A DNA stretch of 64,000 nt from Lactobacillus psittaci DSM 15354 (GCF_000425905.1 NZ_KE384473.1:250693-314692); one strand, 5' to 3'. Shown: positions 30,001-31,998, numbered from the stretch's first letter. Numbers and translations: made by a program. Notes: generated by a model from the sequence alone, not told the origin.

Positions 30001-31697
30001 CTGAAGCTAGTGCTAAGGATAAAGACGGTAACCCAGCTGATGGTCAAAAGGTAGTTGTAACTTACCAAGCAGATATTGCTAAGGCTCAAATCCACTACAT
30101 CGATACTGATGACGGTAATAAGGAAATTGGTACTGCTCAAGAAGTATCTGGACATAGTGATGAACAAAAGACTGTTGATACTAAGTTACCTGATGGTTAT
30201 GAATACGTTGACCCAAGTCAAAAGCAAGTAACTATCAAGTTTAGTGACGATGGTTCAGTTGTAAGCGTCAATGTCTTGCTCAAGCACAAGAAGGTAACTA
30301 CTGATAAAGTACCTGAAGGCATCAAGAAACAAGACGGTAGCGACTTAACCAAGGATGACTTGACTAAGACTGTAACTAGACACTTTGTTGTTGATGCTCC
30401 AGACGGTGCTAAGATTGACGCTCCAAGTGATCAAACAGTAACTTACAAGCGGACCGTAACTTACGACCCTGTAACTAAGACTGTTCAAAGCTTCAGCGAC
30501 TGGACTGCTGATGGTACTGATACTTGGTCAAAGGTTGATGTTCCTCAAGTTAAGGGTTACGCAAGTGTAGTTGATGGCACTGATAGTCAAGTAGTAGCTC
30601 AAGTTGAAAAGCCTCAATCTGATGTAACTGTTAAGATTACTTACAAGGCTGGTCAACAACAAATTAGAGTTATCGCTGTTGATGATAAGACTGGTGCACC
30701 AATTGTAATTCCTGTTGATGGACAAGCTCTTCAAACTATCATCTACGGTGTATCTAATGGCATGGTTGACAAGGCTCAAGCTCAATCTTACATTGAAGCT
30801 ATTATTGGTCGTTTGACTAAGCTTGGCTGGATTTATGATGGTCATACTGAAGTACCAACACTCTTCGATAATGATTCATCTAAGGACCAAAACATCGTAA
30901 TCGGCTTCCATGCTGAAATTGATGACTACAAGCCAACTGACAAGCTTCCAGATGGTGCCAAGGATCCTAATAACAAGGATGGTCAAATCGTTAGAGAAAT
31001 GACCAAGACTCGGACAATTATCTTCAAGGATGAAAAGGGTAAAGTTATCAAGAAGGTAGAACAAAAAGTTGAATTTGTTCGTGATGTCTTCATTAACAAG
31101 GTAACTAACCAAGTTGATCATTATGGTGATTGGCAATATAAGGATCCTAACGTCAAGGCTTGGGATGCATATGACATCAACAAGCCAGGCTACACTGCAA
31201 CGGTAACTGACACAACTGATCCAAATAACCACAAGCAACTTGCTAAGGCAGAAATTGACAAGCAAGCAGTTGATGATAAGACTTCAGATGTCGAACTTAC
31301 TGTAACCTACAAGTGGAATTATGTTCCTGATGAAGGTGGTAATGATCATGGTGGCAAGACCCCAGGTGGCAATCATGGTCACGAGGGTGATAACACACCT
31401 AAGACTCATGAAGGCGGTAAGACTACACCTGAAAACGGCAAACCAAATAATAAGCCAAGTCAAAATACCAATGAAACTCAGAAGACTTCTGGCAAATCTA
31501 GAGGTAAAGTAACTTCAGTTCGTGGTATTAAGGCTTCTAAGAGAGCAACTCTTAGAGCTTCAAACTTAGCTGGTAAGAATGCTAGAAAGCTTCCTCAAAC
31601 TGGTTCAGATAATGAAGCTGCTGCATTACTCGGTTTAACCGCAATCGGTATGGGTACTGCACTTGGTGCAGCAAGCCGTAAGAAGAAAAGAAAGTAA
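3..31697 (+). CDS. Giant LPXTG-anchored mucus-binding (Mub-type) adhesin, 3' part
   Basis: The frame is open without a stop from the left edge to TAA at 31695-31697, giving 10,564 residues, so the true start and signal peptide lie upstream. The GTG at 654 is only an internal valine. Repeated B2 modules of about 110-120 residues carry the pattern VTRTI, then QTV.FTRTATVD, then TG.VTY..W, then GYT, and end in V.YT, as in Mub B2 (mucus-binding) domains. They are separated by two kinds of B1-like linker. The short one (B, about 65-75 residues) has YVD, a GKTGD-like turn and GYEL. The long one (C, about 77-90 residues) has AVDD, a GKSG-like turn, GY.F and a D.D...DQ ending in HFKH. I count about 54 B2, 33 B and 18 C. 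A hydrophilic Gly/His/Pro/Thr linker follows, then a basic stretch, LPQTG (31590-31604), a hydrophobic segment and a KKKRK tail, so sortase anchoring to peptidoglycan is expected. Mucin or glycan adhesion is inferred from the family. I found only one cysteine (codon 29703). A strong terminator follows directly. Confidence 0.93.
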   Translation, partial: RSVTPGDGLGAKTVTSSDSSFDVYVNYAADDQVIEVQAFDRDNLDKSGQPTTIAIPASVIKTLTGKSGTTVDSSQLQGVIDGIKDYLEKNGYKFSDIGTEPKNFDTDSSFTQTVAVYFKHATTPIDGDNIPKDATGVTPDQFQKTVKRTITLNDPISGTKTISQDFTVTRTGNYDPVSHKVTSWNEWKGTSTTFTVPEIKGYTASYTDNINGDGNANVVPAYVVNTKTDPQDQNITVKYVGQDASQNIVYKDGSTVIGTIPLKGKVGETQQIGETISSSVPSGYQIIPGTIIPDNTTLKDTNPDIVIPVQRIATKITGGQDTDTDTKYNLSKTVHRQITFNKPKGGSSITQDVTYVRDVTISPATHDASGAEIPEKRTYSDWRLKDGSDPYFGDKAIDQVDGYVTSIDGKETTVVPSAPVTFGTDADKTPQDASPVEVDYTAVETIDKVEEGTNIKKPDGSGNLENSDLNDTVVRKIYETAPGQTTPTLVQTQTVNVKRTAMVDPITKTVIGFTDWVPADENNKTLEAYTPTAHAGYTPSVAQVDAKVVDAKTPHLIEVYISYNNQAQKQVISYVDKDNGNKVVRTQTITGVTDGGNVTENLEIPSGYELDSSKPAVNVTLDTTKGTVTSQFGNATGTIYVKASQDTYTKDNVPENLRDQVVKEVTRTITVNRPGDKTPQVIKQTVIFHRTIKFDKVTGQVIPDTASAWLTDDNKASGTWEEYDAPTIAGYVPTTATVASQTVTADTANSDITINYTDNTQNLKLKAVDDANSGSEITIPSGLTTEIKGTSSTPVDQDKLQGAIDKIVKAIESEGYKFVGKNTIDNYDDDSKTDQWITIHFTHQTENDDQSQLPAGTTHEDLTKTITRTIHVQGEPTKGSHDETQTATATRKAIYDKIAKKVTGYTDWTGSIPVFSVNQYTGYTSQVDGKDAKEVASVTIDNNTPATLESTVTYKAGEATQTINYVTEDGTKVGTTSMSGNVGNVLGEDVVTAINGHIPTGYELVPGQNFTSYENNKFTTDDNPINVYVKVTGNTISHDGTKPEGLTDDQWNGRNKTVTRTINFFNADGTEDTAKKVTQNINLGADVLYDPINKKFLGYTNWRIISGSWNSEDLTDKTPAGMDATIDGHVTTYVPSGTVDVNNPQNQEVDVHFKAKEGLSFTVQYQTDSGVILKSYTIKGKANQKGVALADGTTTVPTGYSVEAKSQAAYDALKTGNHNFGTSDETVTIYVQSAGTDEIGPDQPTKLPSGVTVDDLKKTVTRTATIHKTDGTTKDLDAQTVSFTRKAIVDKATGAFKGFTAWTPENGTWADETSQVPDVAGYTTVNKDKLGQVTVTGDMEDQHIDVFYLDSTQKAKIEAYTTDGTQLTIPSSYTTEISGKSGSGIAGKAINDVITYFKGEGYSFDHQDVDTYDTDSNTDQTVKLYFTKGEKNYDSNTPDSDLPKKVNIPGETSPRDLTHADLYKTVTRTITTETPDGKSSSFTQTVVATRTATVDQTTKNVTFSSWNYSNDGQFASYDVPQLTGYTSTVNGTAATTVASASAKDSNGNPIDGDAVTIKYTGNTKPVTPTDTGDVTIPTGAKKGDGTSDLTKQDLFQTITRTINDYKDGDAKAPTTTTQEVTYKRTATLDANGKVIGYSDWELVNGSKSQWDAYTITAPAGYTSDAGSQIDAYKPGPDSQNQTIDIHYAPETKQVEITYTYTNPKTEEKTVVDTDHTSVTTGKETTITPEPPTGYDVDPNHESEVPKTITTTDGSTKTDDKGKTSPISQPIDIPVVQHVDTYSEGNVPAGTKKSDGTPITNSDLAADVTRTITINVPGQNAQVIKQGPVHMTRTVSINRATGEVTFGNWSANGQFDAYSNVPTVEGYTASQTSVAAVTPDDPSKNYDVVINYTPNTANITYSAVDRENGTDSPLDVSDLDVTVDNSKGRSEADIKKDTDSVISAIKGKFLAQGYKYETIEGTKLVFTKDTESKSTIPSGTTDTTGKEVTDKDLTQSFTRTINVKGVDGNVTTYKQTVTGHRQAIIDKTSGKVTGFTPWVYDNNDTYDQFGISQVKGYTSYVGTNSDYSDGSQKTFVEEVTNVNSDATVYVHYEKDENDAKAQIQFKDVTTGKNVGDAKEVTGPSGETKEFDLTAPSGYDFVDSSDAKKNITFSTDGKTIIVPVYVKHHTDTIGPKDTIPAGTKKEDGTDLTSADLTGTATRTIIVHKLDGSSTSDTSETQNVAMHRTAIIDDATKTATLTPWVADDAQNASFAEYAPDKVAGYTTLVDGAPKDTVASETPTSPVKETVNVTYKASQKSAEIRYVDKAHNNTVVKTDVVTGAPGQKVTNISTSVPTGYVLDVGQKVPTEVDIAAGDQATDPTIVYVHQETQPLTDEDAKKHGVFDSDLHRTVTRTVIINEPGKDSKTYTQVAHFSRQAVLNKATGAITYTAWTSEDSHFDAISIPTVAGYTSTVAASDASVAAKDVTAEDRDSFVVVNYTAGDQDLTIRLHDVTDSSKSVDIAIPAGVTSVFHGKSGAPIDSTDLRTAISAIKSKLAEQGYQYVGENMPIDYDTDSSVMQYLDMNFKRISDTVGPNDPIPSGIKKDDGTDLTKDDLTKSITRTIYTTNPEGNTTHFTQTVVVTRTATIDMNTKKVTKLSDWSSANFDEYTAPKFKNYTVKIDVDGDANGNVVGRAVTEAEINSGKAPDVHITYIGNTQEATPTQIPTGATKGDGSSLTKDDLEKSVTRTIHFVDEKGNKVSDDSVETVTFSRTATLDKNGKVISYSDWTQSGSWDDVTSPEKAGYKATISTIPAVALTPETAKSVEITVTYKPDRLIGHIKFVDDKTGAIVSDKIVDAKADQKGVATNASVPEGYEIAADSDVKSVPESIDFGTTDPADVIIKVSQKVDNVDPEKIPEGAKKSDGTPLTKDDLEKTITRHIHFVYPTSYKGTKDTDFDQTVKVTRTAQYNEATKTVIFGDWTTPTFAQYGLSQYDGFISQVDGKNATEVPTYTVTKNDITAGKVADVNVTYIVGNKSFNVHFIDVKTGKEVLSVVPYSGKIGSDVTIDQTKWTLGNYELVKGQNIPSSVKLASDTADLYVMVDHKTTGYDSNNPGSYKLTKTITRTIKSVDPVTGAVTTLKTDTVTFTRTATVDNVDGSVTYSDWKASGDTTWADYTAPTITGYTATPATVTGKTVTSADSDETDVITYTANSHNITVNYQDANGKNVGTKTLTGKTGDTIPVDAQSGLPQGYELDPTSPAPSTYKVTGDGNQTITVKVITGSHTYKPDDPNIPANVDLTKTITRTVNIVDPHTRKITTQTQSVTYTRTATVNAATGRVTYTDWVAGNTTGDVVKNNDGVSFNAITAPSHTGYTPVVDGKLDQLTITPDSTDSVVNITYAPTDQTVVIKAVDDDNKAADITSLITPAIANITGKSDDAIDAGKISSAIAAAKTALGDKYEFVGHDPLTQYDEDGNTNQTLVLHFKHKTETLDKDHTGSGNESDFVKEVTRTIHLTDTTNATHDYVQHATVSRTATKDLVTGTVTYSEWSAGKFDEFDIPQVTGYKSYAGPSQTDQSQADKVASAAVTVDASTKLPQNGADVYVSYKGNEDTTQAIQYVDIATGKVVKADNVTGSVGQSVSYTGSLPKGYELANDSSIPTSVTISSDNTPVKVYVRQTTYTNANKPSDLTDPLSETITRTIKFSGITHDPVVQTVTFNRTATWNASENKYDLSAWTAEDGNKWAFYNAPQVAGYTGTADHLDQVTVTPETKDDTETIVYTPNAQTARVIVKDSDNSDSVISVQNVSGVTGGTTPVTVTIPKGYELDTARTASLPTSVAFSKDGTPTADTIVYLKHKISSDQTDWPGSDDDYKKATQMDVTRTVIITLPGQSAKTEVQRVHFTRTITFDAVTGQIKSTGAWTAEGDSNFDAITDAPATTTYQGTSYSRHITSDSTLTTEQGDSAIAQEAVTSDTKSYTVHVDYAADSSNLKFTAVDDNDNSDISLDGLGVTTTITHESGQTPDQTQVDTAEQAIIAKLTAAGYSYQSVDTTNPNNYVLHFNHNIVYVNDKDHAPKGYTLQDLTKVIERKINFVYQDQSNPMNYTNTETYVLSRTAEIDLATKTVTYTDWTVIKNGRKSANLTMSSSPIPAQPSGYVFEQMKEYQSNSSSFIPATRLTDDLIDNYDSIKNNPSDPRYRAFNIEVDYTTNSKTIPIVFEDVDNYNEQVTPASQDTISATMGQRVSKAFDDDYLERQLGDKYEYVTGDEYDADFVLGSDNTPSQLVIYVKHKQKQVTETKTATRTIAYVDPDGSKATSTQKTTYTRTDTVDAVTGKVTSYSAWTGTPWTSTSVTNYPGYTTYVDGVATDTVSEQAPNMDLDNPDVTVHVTYVGNPASVNVKYVDDSGQTIATVPYTGRVGDTTTITTTAPKGYKIKTDLPDKNYKFGPTNSDLTVTVTPDTQTYTDPSKAPAAVAALMTKTVTRHIEIVYPDGYTGEKVATPIDQSVTFERTVKVDLTKSGADRYVLGNWHVKGSDESQGSWAKVDLTKINGYHTDQGIDAATVTGDSDNVNLTVHYLADDAQLGVKAVDDTDNSDITSKISQAIANITGKTDQAVDATKIKDAVASAKEQLEKLGYKFVDTDVVTKFDDVADTAAKPSQYLVIHFTHASDTYNHGDKDLPTGVTDSDLTKSVTRKIIVHTPDNNTSTITQTTTFGRTASVDKITGAVTYGKWTPTDGEFDQYDIPQLEGYTTSVKYSGDEKATDATSVKKASAVDSQGNPVNGNQVDVYYNAKDGSQEIKYQDEGGNDKGSQTLTGKTGDVVKVDQTKIPSGYEVVPGTNNPTTVTIPAKPSDPIIIKVQPKIDVITLDNKPDTVKDSELTKVVTRVINVYKPGQTTPVPTTQKVVFTRTAKYNEATKSVEVDSYSAWVPVSGNKFSEFNAPTITGYTPDTNAPEVEVTPDTKDSHVDIHYTAVKNLTAHIIYVDDDNNETPVKVDSVTGLGAGDTHEYTAIAPAGYDLAKGQATTVTITVPTDGTAPSDTIIHLTQHSDPIKGGSDETSDKTYDLKRTVTRHVYVKTPDGQTKFVKDQTATFTRDVKVNRATGARTYTPWTSSDKNFEAVSSDDIDGYTQNPVSAITVDENYGEQTAYITYSPKASSIRYQAVDDDASGKDITPSGINLTVNTAKGIDADTINKNKASVEAAIKGALGNKYKFDGQTTDGNVITLHFKHSTTTYGSDSTKPGVVKGALEADVTRPITIVSPDGTKQTIVQTVHLSRTATVDEETGTVTYGNWTSGQFKAYPVSDVEGYTTEVKYGDSAEATRVDGDVKASDVIITGQGSDAKPVDGEPVIVTYQLNGASGKISFQTSDGKEVGSQPISGKAGETDTYKTTVPTGYKLTDPNQTAVTVTYPTDGSQKSIVVTVQAKNDTYDNTGDKPDWVKEATTKDVTRTIKVTYPDGKKPAGAQDSYTQRVHFTRTATKNEATGAVTYGDWTVQGSDQFDVFNAPDIHGYHPTSSAALVTGVKVDGNYNDVTITYAPDNLVGRVIYKYTDKKGNVSVVGIQNLIKDKNDKYYVTDEVYQVTKENVVLPKGYTLVDPQTLPSLTFKPGEPNEVTVNVDHATEHFNPGDDIDSHSGDMPKGVDLGKIKQGMTKTVTRTVYVTPVGGERHQVDQQIAHFKRGFKIDLATGEVTYDPSWTSSDATFSDVSSKIPAAPAGYSIVSTHTYGQETVTANDNDIDVEVTYAAAKSHITIVAKDKSNNNETITIPDSVSTTLEGQTAATVDPKNVQTYVDAITKALEKEGYHYDSHDKFPTAFNGDTSFNVYFTHRTDYKTTDLPSGSEVVSQNVTRRIHVIAPDGQDYYITQTVTATRQAEVDAVTGKVTGYTNWTTPELTSVTAPQYAGYTPSVASVEAHTVTTDEIKAGQTADVTITYTGLLTTQSYEYVDADTGSQVGQTFKGTSDSARVGDKVNFDDAIKTNIPNGYELLPGQTLPGKHELGQTNQTIKVYVRKTVVDDNNKGTTTPKGSDKSTLKELANTITRTVIAHVPGKAAQPIATQQVKFTRTATWNDADKKWDYSDWKVDGSQTWDAINDSGIPEVAGYSHDPVHVDSYNVLPSTKDQTVNINYTALDHTTHVIYKYGDLTINIKELTGKTGDTVATNINDGMPENYELVDGQKLPENITFAADGHADIVVNLKHGEDKYDGKTGDKPAWATEDTTRTVTRTINITYPEGKKPAGAENKYTDSASFIRTATRDKVTGQVTYGKWTLASGNADFKEFTAPTVANYTPSTSEIAAETVTADSPDTTYNITYTANGTNFTIHAHDITDPNKVIALDIPAGINPVITHKSDGSDEVQFEHNKAGIVAQIKVALANKGYAFVGEDGTDDGVTLNFKHQEKTYHSGDDIPDGDKAYIKEALSKDVTRQIITTKPDGSHNTVTQTVTATRTATIDEATKQVTYGEWNLPSFDGSGVEPIKGYTSLVDGHASTYVSDAAVTLGEDKTPQNGKDVNVSYQANDHTMHIIYRDVDDGYKVVGNPITVTGKTHSTVDVSKQAVVPIGYDLADGQTKPTTITFPEDGSEVQDITVLVKHHVVPVDPNKPTNIPEGGDKAAIIKAGNKDVVRTIHYQKVDGTKVFDDTVQTVHFTRIVKVDAITGKIVDYDNWTRSDPQPAGDSDHWSAIASVPTLAGYTPSQASVQDQSVDAATNDKEITVVYTAVTHMAHIIYQDADNNNKTIYSQNVYGQTDQTYAISKDTNNQDPKVIVTSVPTGYELADGQSIPSSISFTKDGAKDIVISLKHGTVDANTPTDVDTHKGDLPSGTDITAIKQGMAKDVTRTIYETKPGENRKLLTTQTVHFTRTASIDRVTGKVTYHDWKVDGADKWAAYPVQGVEGYEQVVTGGTLDAKSFAGMTSDQLDKLTDQTVEVTYTSQAAQDITVVAHDVTDSSKPVDLGQTRTLKGNVDSPVTGKDLSDAIEAIRKALVAKGYNYQGVEGEIPVKFDNSKHTIVLDFTHASDEVPGGTTIPDKYKGIITDSDVTKPYTRTINLHHNVNGQDVVEHVTQQVTLTRTAHVDLAKFNADPTDKSAVTYGAWSTADYPEYNIPDKAGYTPFVNGNETHSLKATPATDNVQVDVYYKGKQVSQVFHYVDTATGNVVNTDTVSDGHVGDGEQTYTYKVPAGYKLAKGQGTSTTFYFTDNSKPINIYLDHDVQTVTPTTIPEGSTDVTKSDLTKKVTRTISYKYEDGTEAHEPDVQTITLTRTAYVDPITHTVTYSNWTSDKSFTDVTAPTIAGYDASSTIVKGHSVAGNSDDENITVTYTKQTQSTNIQYVDNSGKVIKSVPVSGQTGDKEKTVNTGDNIPEGWKLDPTSPKTIVVSFTPGHSQTQTVKIVHDTKTYKSGDENAPEGLDKTVTRTINFHKPAGNEQVVQTVRYTRTARVDLVSGNITYNAWTIADVSGATKGEGTNASFDAISDIPQVDGYKADHTQVDQLAVTPDTADSVVDVYYNANKTEIHFKAVDEDDNNKDIDLLGSLTNPINVDVTTKDVDSQVASREADIKQYLADKYNFDTVDTSVDGNVTTYILKFHHAKDTISEGGNLPEGVSQNDFTTTVHRLINVYKPGQTNSEVVDQTATAHRQLVVDKANGTYKWTPWVVDSQFGTYNAPTIAGYTPSPASVASAAVVQASDDDKTPQNGTTVEIRYTAQAASQKVIYVDAATGKEVSSFTAKGDSYVTDASVDFDDQIKANKPDNYDFVDESEFPGSHKLTAGENTPVRILVKTHKDTYHDGDKNIPTGVAALSREITRTINVYGKDGKTIKHTEVQTVKFTRTATVDAHNGSITYSDWAVSGDSYWNSFDASSYIDAGYTAQKDTHIASASVTSASHDVVIDIYEKANDHTATVTYIDQTDQDVTVMSYTVHGQTDQDITVPNQVPRGYKLVDGLPATIHFTADGANDVTVHLVHDTTDDINSPKIGDKTKKEIEANLTKTVTRTITVHEPGKDAKDLPAQTVSFHRTFSYDVLTGHVTYHAWTPENGTWAAITDKSLIPDVAGYTHNTVDEVPNVTAETPDAHVDVVYTPEDAQPVSFKAVNDTKNGEEIAIPADVIKSITGKTDAVVPADKVSDVISGITTALTKQGYTYVSVEGIPTKYSASGSTVTLHFKQVPGTYSTGNIPDEFRQYVSDKDLNRDVTRTIIEHLPSGDKTLVQRIHLTRTVTVDTVAFRSATNDDAKTKAISFGAWTPADSSFDEYDFDQVAGYESQVDGKAQTKADTLAALSDGQPITDVTVNVDYVAQRTSQPIEYVDVANGKTVGNTSVSGNTGDSVDINTPITHNMPKGYKLVDNQSFSTTTLGATNKPIKVLVTADTKPATEEQIKADHGVVEKTIKRTIHYTVEGGGVAAPEDVTQEVHFTRSATYDPTTGKVTYGAWTPKDGESNTWASVTTPSIAGYIPTVSGFDAVTVTDRDVDEDLTVTYKAEVRNYKVNYVDQNGNVIKTDTVTGKTGDAVQIKSSAPFGWNLDDGQTIPTTATLDADDSKNVATVHVHQVTKTIKGSDDTHNDALNKTVTRTVIITDTRGEQTKQVQSVHFTRNQEINLATGETHYTDWTADGDDKFDAVTAQPVDGYTIVGQAPEVDGVKATDPDTTVNISYVANKQTDTFKAVDDDQNGEPISLPGSFTTTLKGDSDTPITQDQVDSVIKDINDYLTEKGYVSKAAPTITTDEQGNKTITLHFGHGTEDTSATDPAAKKTVTRTIQFIGAGKQSPVVQTITATRTATKDKVTGETKYGDWTGSFDKYNAPVLDGYTMTIDGHDSTDGVVPSVNVDKKDPQNVTVTVVYTGKQGQQTVHYIDADTGKEVQVDNPQVIRATVGSTQEVNFTAPKGYDLIPGQKTSEEITIPATDIGIDVFVKQHVDNYDSKNNPDNLELTKDVTRTIIVNKPNEAPQSIKQTVHFTRTASVNAATGATTYSAWTVDGTDSWDAYTADDVAGYTTYVDGRQGKDVASQTVTAYTGNQTVNITYTANAKSVQIVYVDKTGKQLGSQTINGHTGSTENVTPVLPSGYQVPKDGKQVPTTITFPGDGSDLTNITITVEPTQHTYNPGDKDLDKEVSAEVRDKMFKTVTRTVNIYVPNEKGQEVKTTIVQEVHFARPVTVYGDGTVQYGDWTPQGDTKFDAINVDNFRGYDASVNGTTPSEQVLEEDKITAETADSTIDVHYLPQDQKVRFKVVDITDNKEITDLDITNDLEGPVITGKSGTEIPTDKVKAYVDQIKKLMEARGYEFDSAIYPSDFDKDKSVDQQVILNFRHAKKNFEGTDTIPDNVKKGDNTALTKSDLTKDVTRKIILHTPNGDVEFTQHVTAHRTATVDEVTHVATLGDWTTPDFASQDVPSYSGYTAKIGDTTVTSVPSAPVAYVNDEPQNASDVVVDYVGQDGSTQIDFVDKDGNVVGSSKSFEGQVGHDVTISGVTVPDGWKLAEGSTIPSSATVYADGRHVKVLVVHDTENVPSTKIPDGTTKSDGSKLTEADLKHDIVRKITLNKPAGTEVVIQHVVWSRDAIVDKVTHQVVGYTDWTLNTQTPTESQDGKTTTQYGPTWKPISADAIKVAGYTPTTDQVTEVTPGPDDNGDEITINYVAQPATVKVIYHDDKDNKDVAFDTIIGKQDGANIVYSYKIPNGYVLVDPDKTESTISIDGEGNYELDGTKYDIQSPIIIHLTHRVDNLDKDNTGDLDKSDFERTVERHVRIHIPAHLEDPSVLGSFLQPGQTFEVVQSVTYDRTATKDYATGKITFSDWTIADTSGNVTENEDGKSVDFKAVEAGQLAGYTPMTSAQEVDKVTADSRVSDLDIYYVENGTTITISAHDNDANKDLDIPAELQTTLTFPGVTGKEQGEKGALSDVTAITAYFEKKGYDYVDVTQDGNHYTINFKHHIDHFTGDTCPDIPSDLASAIKQPLTADVHREIEVHLPGQTDPVTITQTVHAHRSVTVDRAKLAKGDADAVTYSAWTFDDGDKFESQNVKLQGYKTLINNEPASDNMVPEASAKDKDGNPADGQKVVVTYQADIAKAQIHYIDTDDGNKEIGTAQEVSGHSDEQKTVDTKLPDGYEYVDPSQKQVTIKFSDDGSVVSVNVLLKHKKVTTDKVPEGIKKQDGSDLTKDDLTKTVTRHFVVDAPDGAKIDAPSDQTVTYKRTVTYDPVTKTVQSFSDWTADGTDTWSKVDVPQVKGYASVVDGTDSQVVAQVEKPQSDVTVKITYKAGQQQIRVIAVDDKTGAPIVIPVDGQALQTIIYGVSNGMVDKAQAQSYIEAIIGRLTKLGWIYDGHTEVPTLFDNDSSKDQNIVIGFHAEIDDYKPTDKLPDGAKDPNNKDGQIVREMTKTRTIIFKDEKGKVIKKVEQKVEFVRDVFINKVTNQVDHYGDWQYKDPNVKAWDAYDINKPGYTATVTDTTDPNNHKQLAKAEIDKQAVDDKTSDVELTVTYKWNYVPDEGGNDHGGKTPGGNHGHEGDNTPKTHEGGKTTPENGKPNNKPSQNTNETQKTSGKSRGKVTSVRGIKASKRATLRASNLAGKNARKLPQTGSDNEAAALLGLTAIGMGTALGAASRKKKRK
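99..2288 (+). repeat. Super-repeat unit 1 of the adhesin (irregular)
   Basis: The unit begins with a C linker at 99 and runs to the next C at 2289, a span of 2190 bp. Its module order is C-B2-B-B2-B2-B-B2, which is one B2 more than the regular unit. The second and third B2 modules abut with no linker near 1326-1400. The extra length over the regular mean of about 1755 bp is close to one B2 module. Confidence 0.7.
2289..7451 (+). repeat. Super-repeat units 2-4 of the adhesin
   Basis: C linkers start at 2289, 4068 and 5691, and the next is at 7452, giving spans of 1779, 1623 and 1761 bp. Units 2 and 4 have the regular order C-B2-B-B2-B-B2. Unit 3 lacks the first B linker: two B2 modules join directly near 4690-4730, and the unit is correspondingly shorter. 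Confidence 0.75.
7452..10151 (+). repeat. Super-repeat unit 5, a fused or collapsed double unit
   Basis: This unit spans 2700 bp from the C at 7452 to the C at 10152. Its order is C-B2-B2-B-B2-B-B2-B-B2, with five B2 and three B. Two regular units would need about 3510 bp. The missing 810 bp matches the loss of one B, one B2 and one C, so it looks like two regular units fused by internal deletion. Confidence 0.65.
10152..29456 (+). repeat. Eleven consecutive regular super-repeats C-B2-B-B2-B-B2
   Basis: C linkers begin at 10152, 11898, 13671, 15399, 17172, 18882, 20730, 22452, 24165, 25878 and 27570, and the next is at 29457. Spacings are 1746, 1773, 1728, 1773, 1710, 1848, 1722, 1713, 1713, 1692 and 1887 bp. 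Every unit has exactly three B2 and two B after the C. In the unit at 22452, for example, the approximate boundaries are C to 22680, B2 to 23040, B to 23260, B2 to 23610, B to 23805 and B2 to 24164. The units are clearly related but diverged, not near-identical copies. Confidence 0.82.
29457..31320 (+). repeat. Terminal shortened units 17 and 18 of the adhesin
   Basis: Unit 17 (C at 29457, 1206 bp) has the order C-B2-B-B2, so it lacks the last B and B2. Unit 18 (C at 30663) is a single C followed by one B2, which ends near 31320. The array thus tapers off before the wall-spanning linker. Confidence 0.7.
31321..31694 (+). other. Wall-spanning linker and LPQTG sorting signal of the adhesin
   Basis: About 50 residues rich in Gly, His, Pro, Thr and Asn are followed by a stretch just before the motif with many Lys and Arg and no acidic residues. 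LPQTG is encoded at 31590-31604. A hydrophobic segment of about 20 residues and a basic tail (KKKRK) complete a standard class A sortase signal. The basic stretch contrasts with the acidic repeat region. Confidence 0.93.
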
Positions 31698-31742
31698 CTT
31701 GTAAAAACTAGAAGAGACTAACTTCTTTAACAAAGCAAAAAG

Positions 31743-31776
31743 AGGATTGAATCTATTTGGATTCAATCCTTTTTTG
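31743..31776 (+). terminator. Intrinsic terminator of the giant adhesin gene
   Basis: A perfect 11-bp stem (31743-31753 with 31760-31770) has a 6-nt loop and is followed by a run of T residues to 31775. It starts 46 bp after the stop codon. Confidence 0.92.
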
Positions 31777-31998
31777 TATGCTAATGACCATTGTGGAAAT
31801 AGCTTTAAGTAGAGTAACACCAGTAGTTCCACGGATTATAAAACATAAGTTTTGAATAAACAATTATATTTGCTAATAAATAGCAAATGATAGCGAATAC
31901 AAAACGACTTATATTTTGTCTGATATGTAAAAATACAGTTCCACATTGTTATAACAACGATTGTGAATTGTTTATGCAAATGGGGTTGGTATATAAAA
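31777..31998. other. Intergenic stretch with an AT-rich inverted repeat
   Basis: No convincing gene is present between the two terminators. The one structure seen is a perfect 8-bp inverted repeat (31868-31875 with 31881-31888) around a 5-nt spacer. It is not followed by a T tract on either strand, so it could be a protein-binding site or a remnant. No transposon remnant was recognised. Confidence 0.4.

Noticed and set aside
3-31320. Regularly spaced short repeated words as a CRISPR-like array
   Set aside because: Spacing is hundreds of bases, the repeats are coding and vary by codon, and no cas gene is present.
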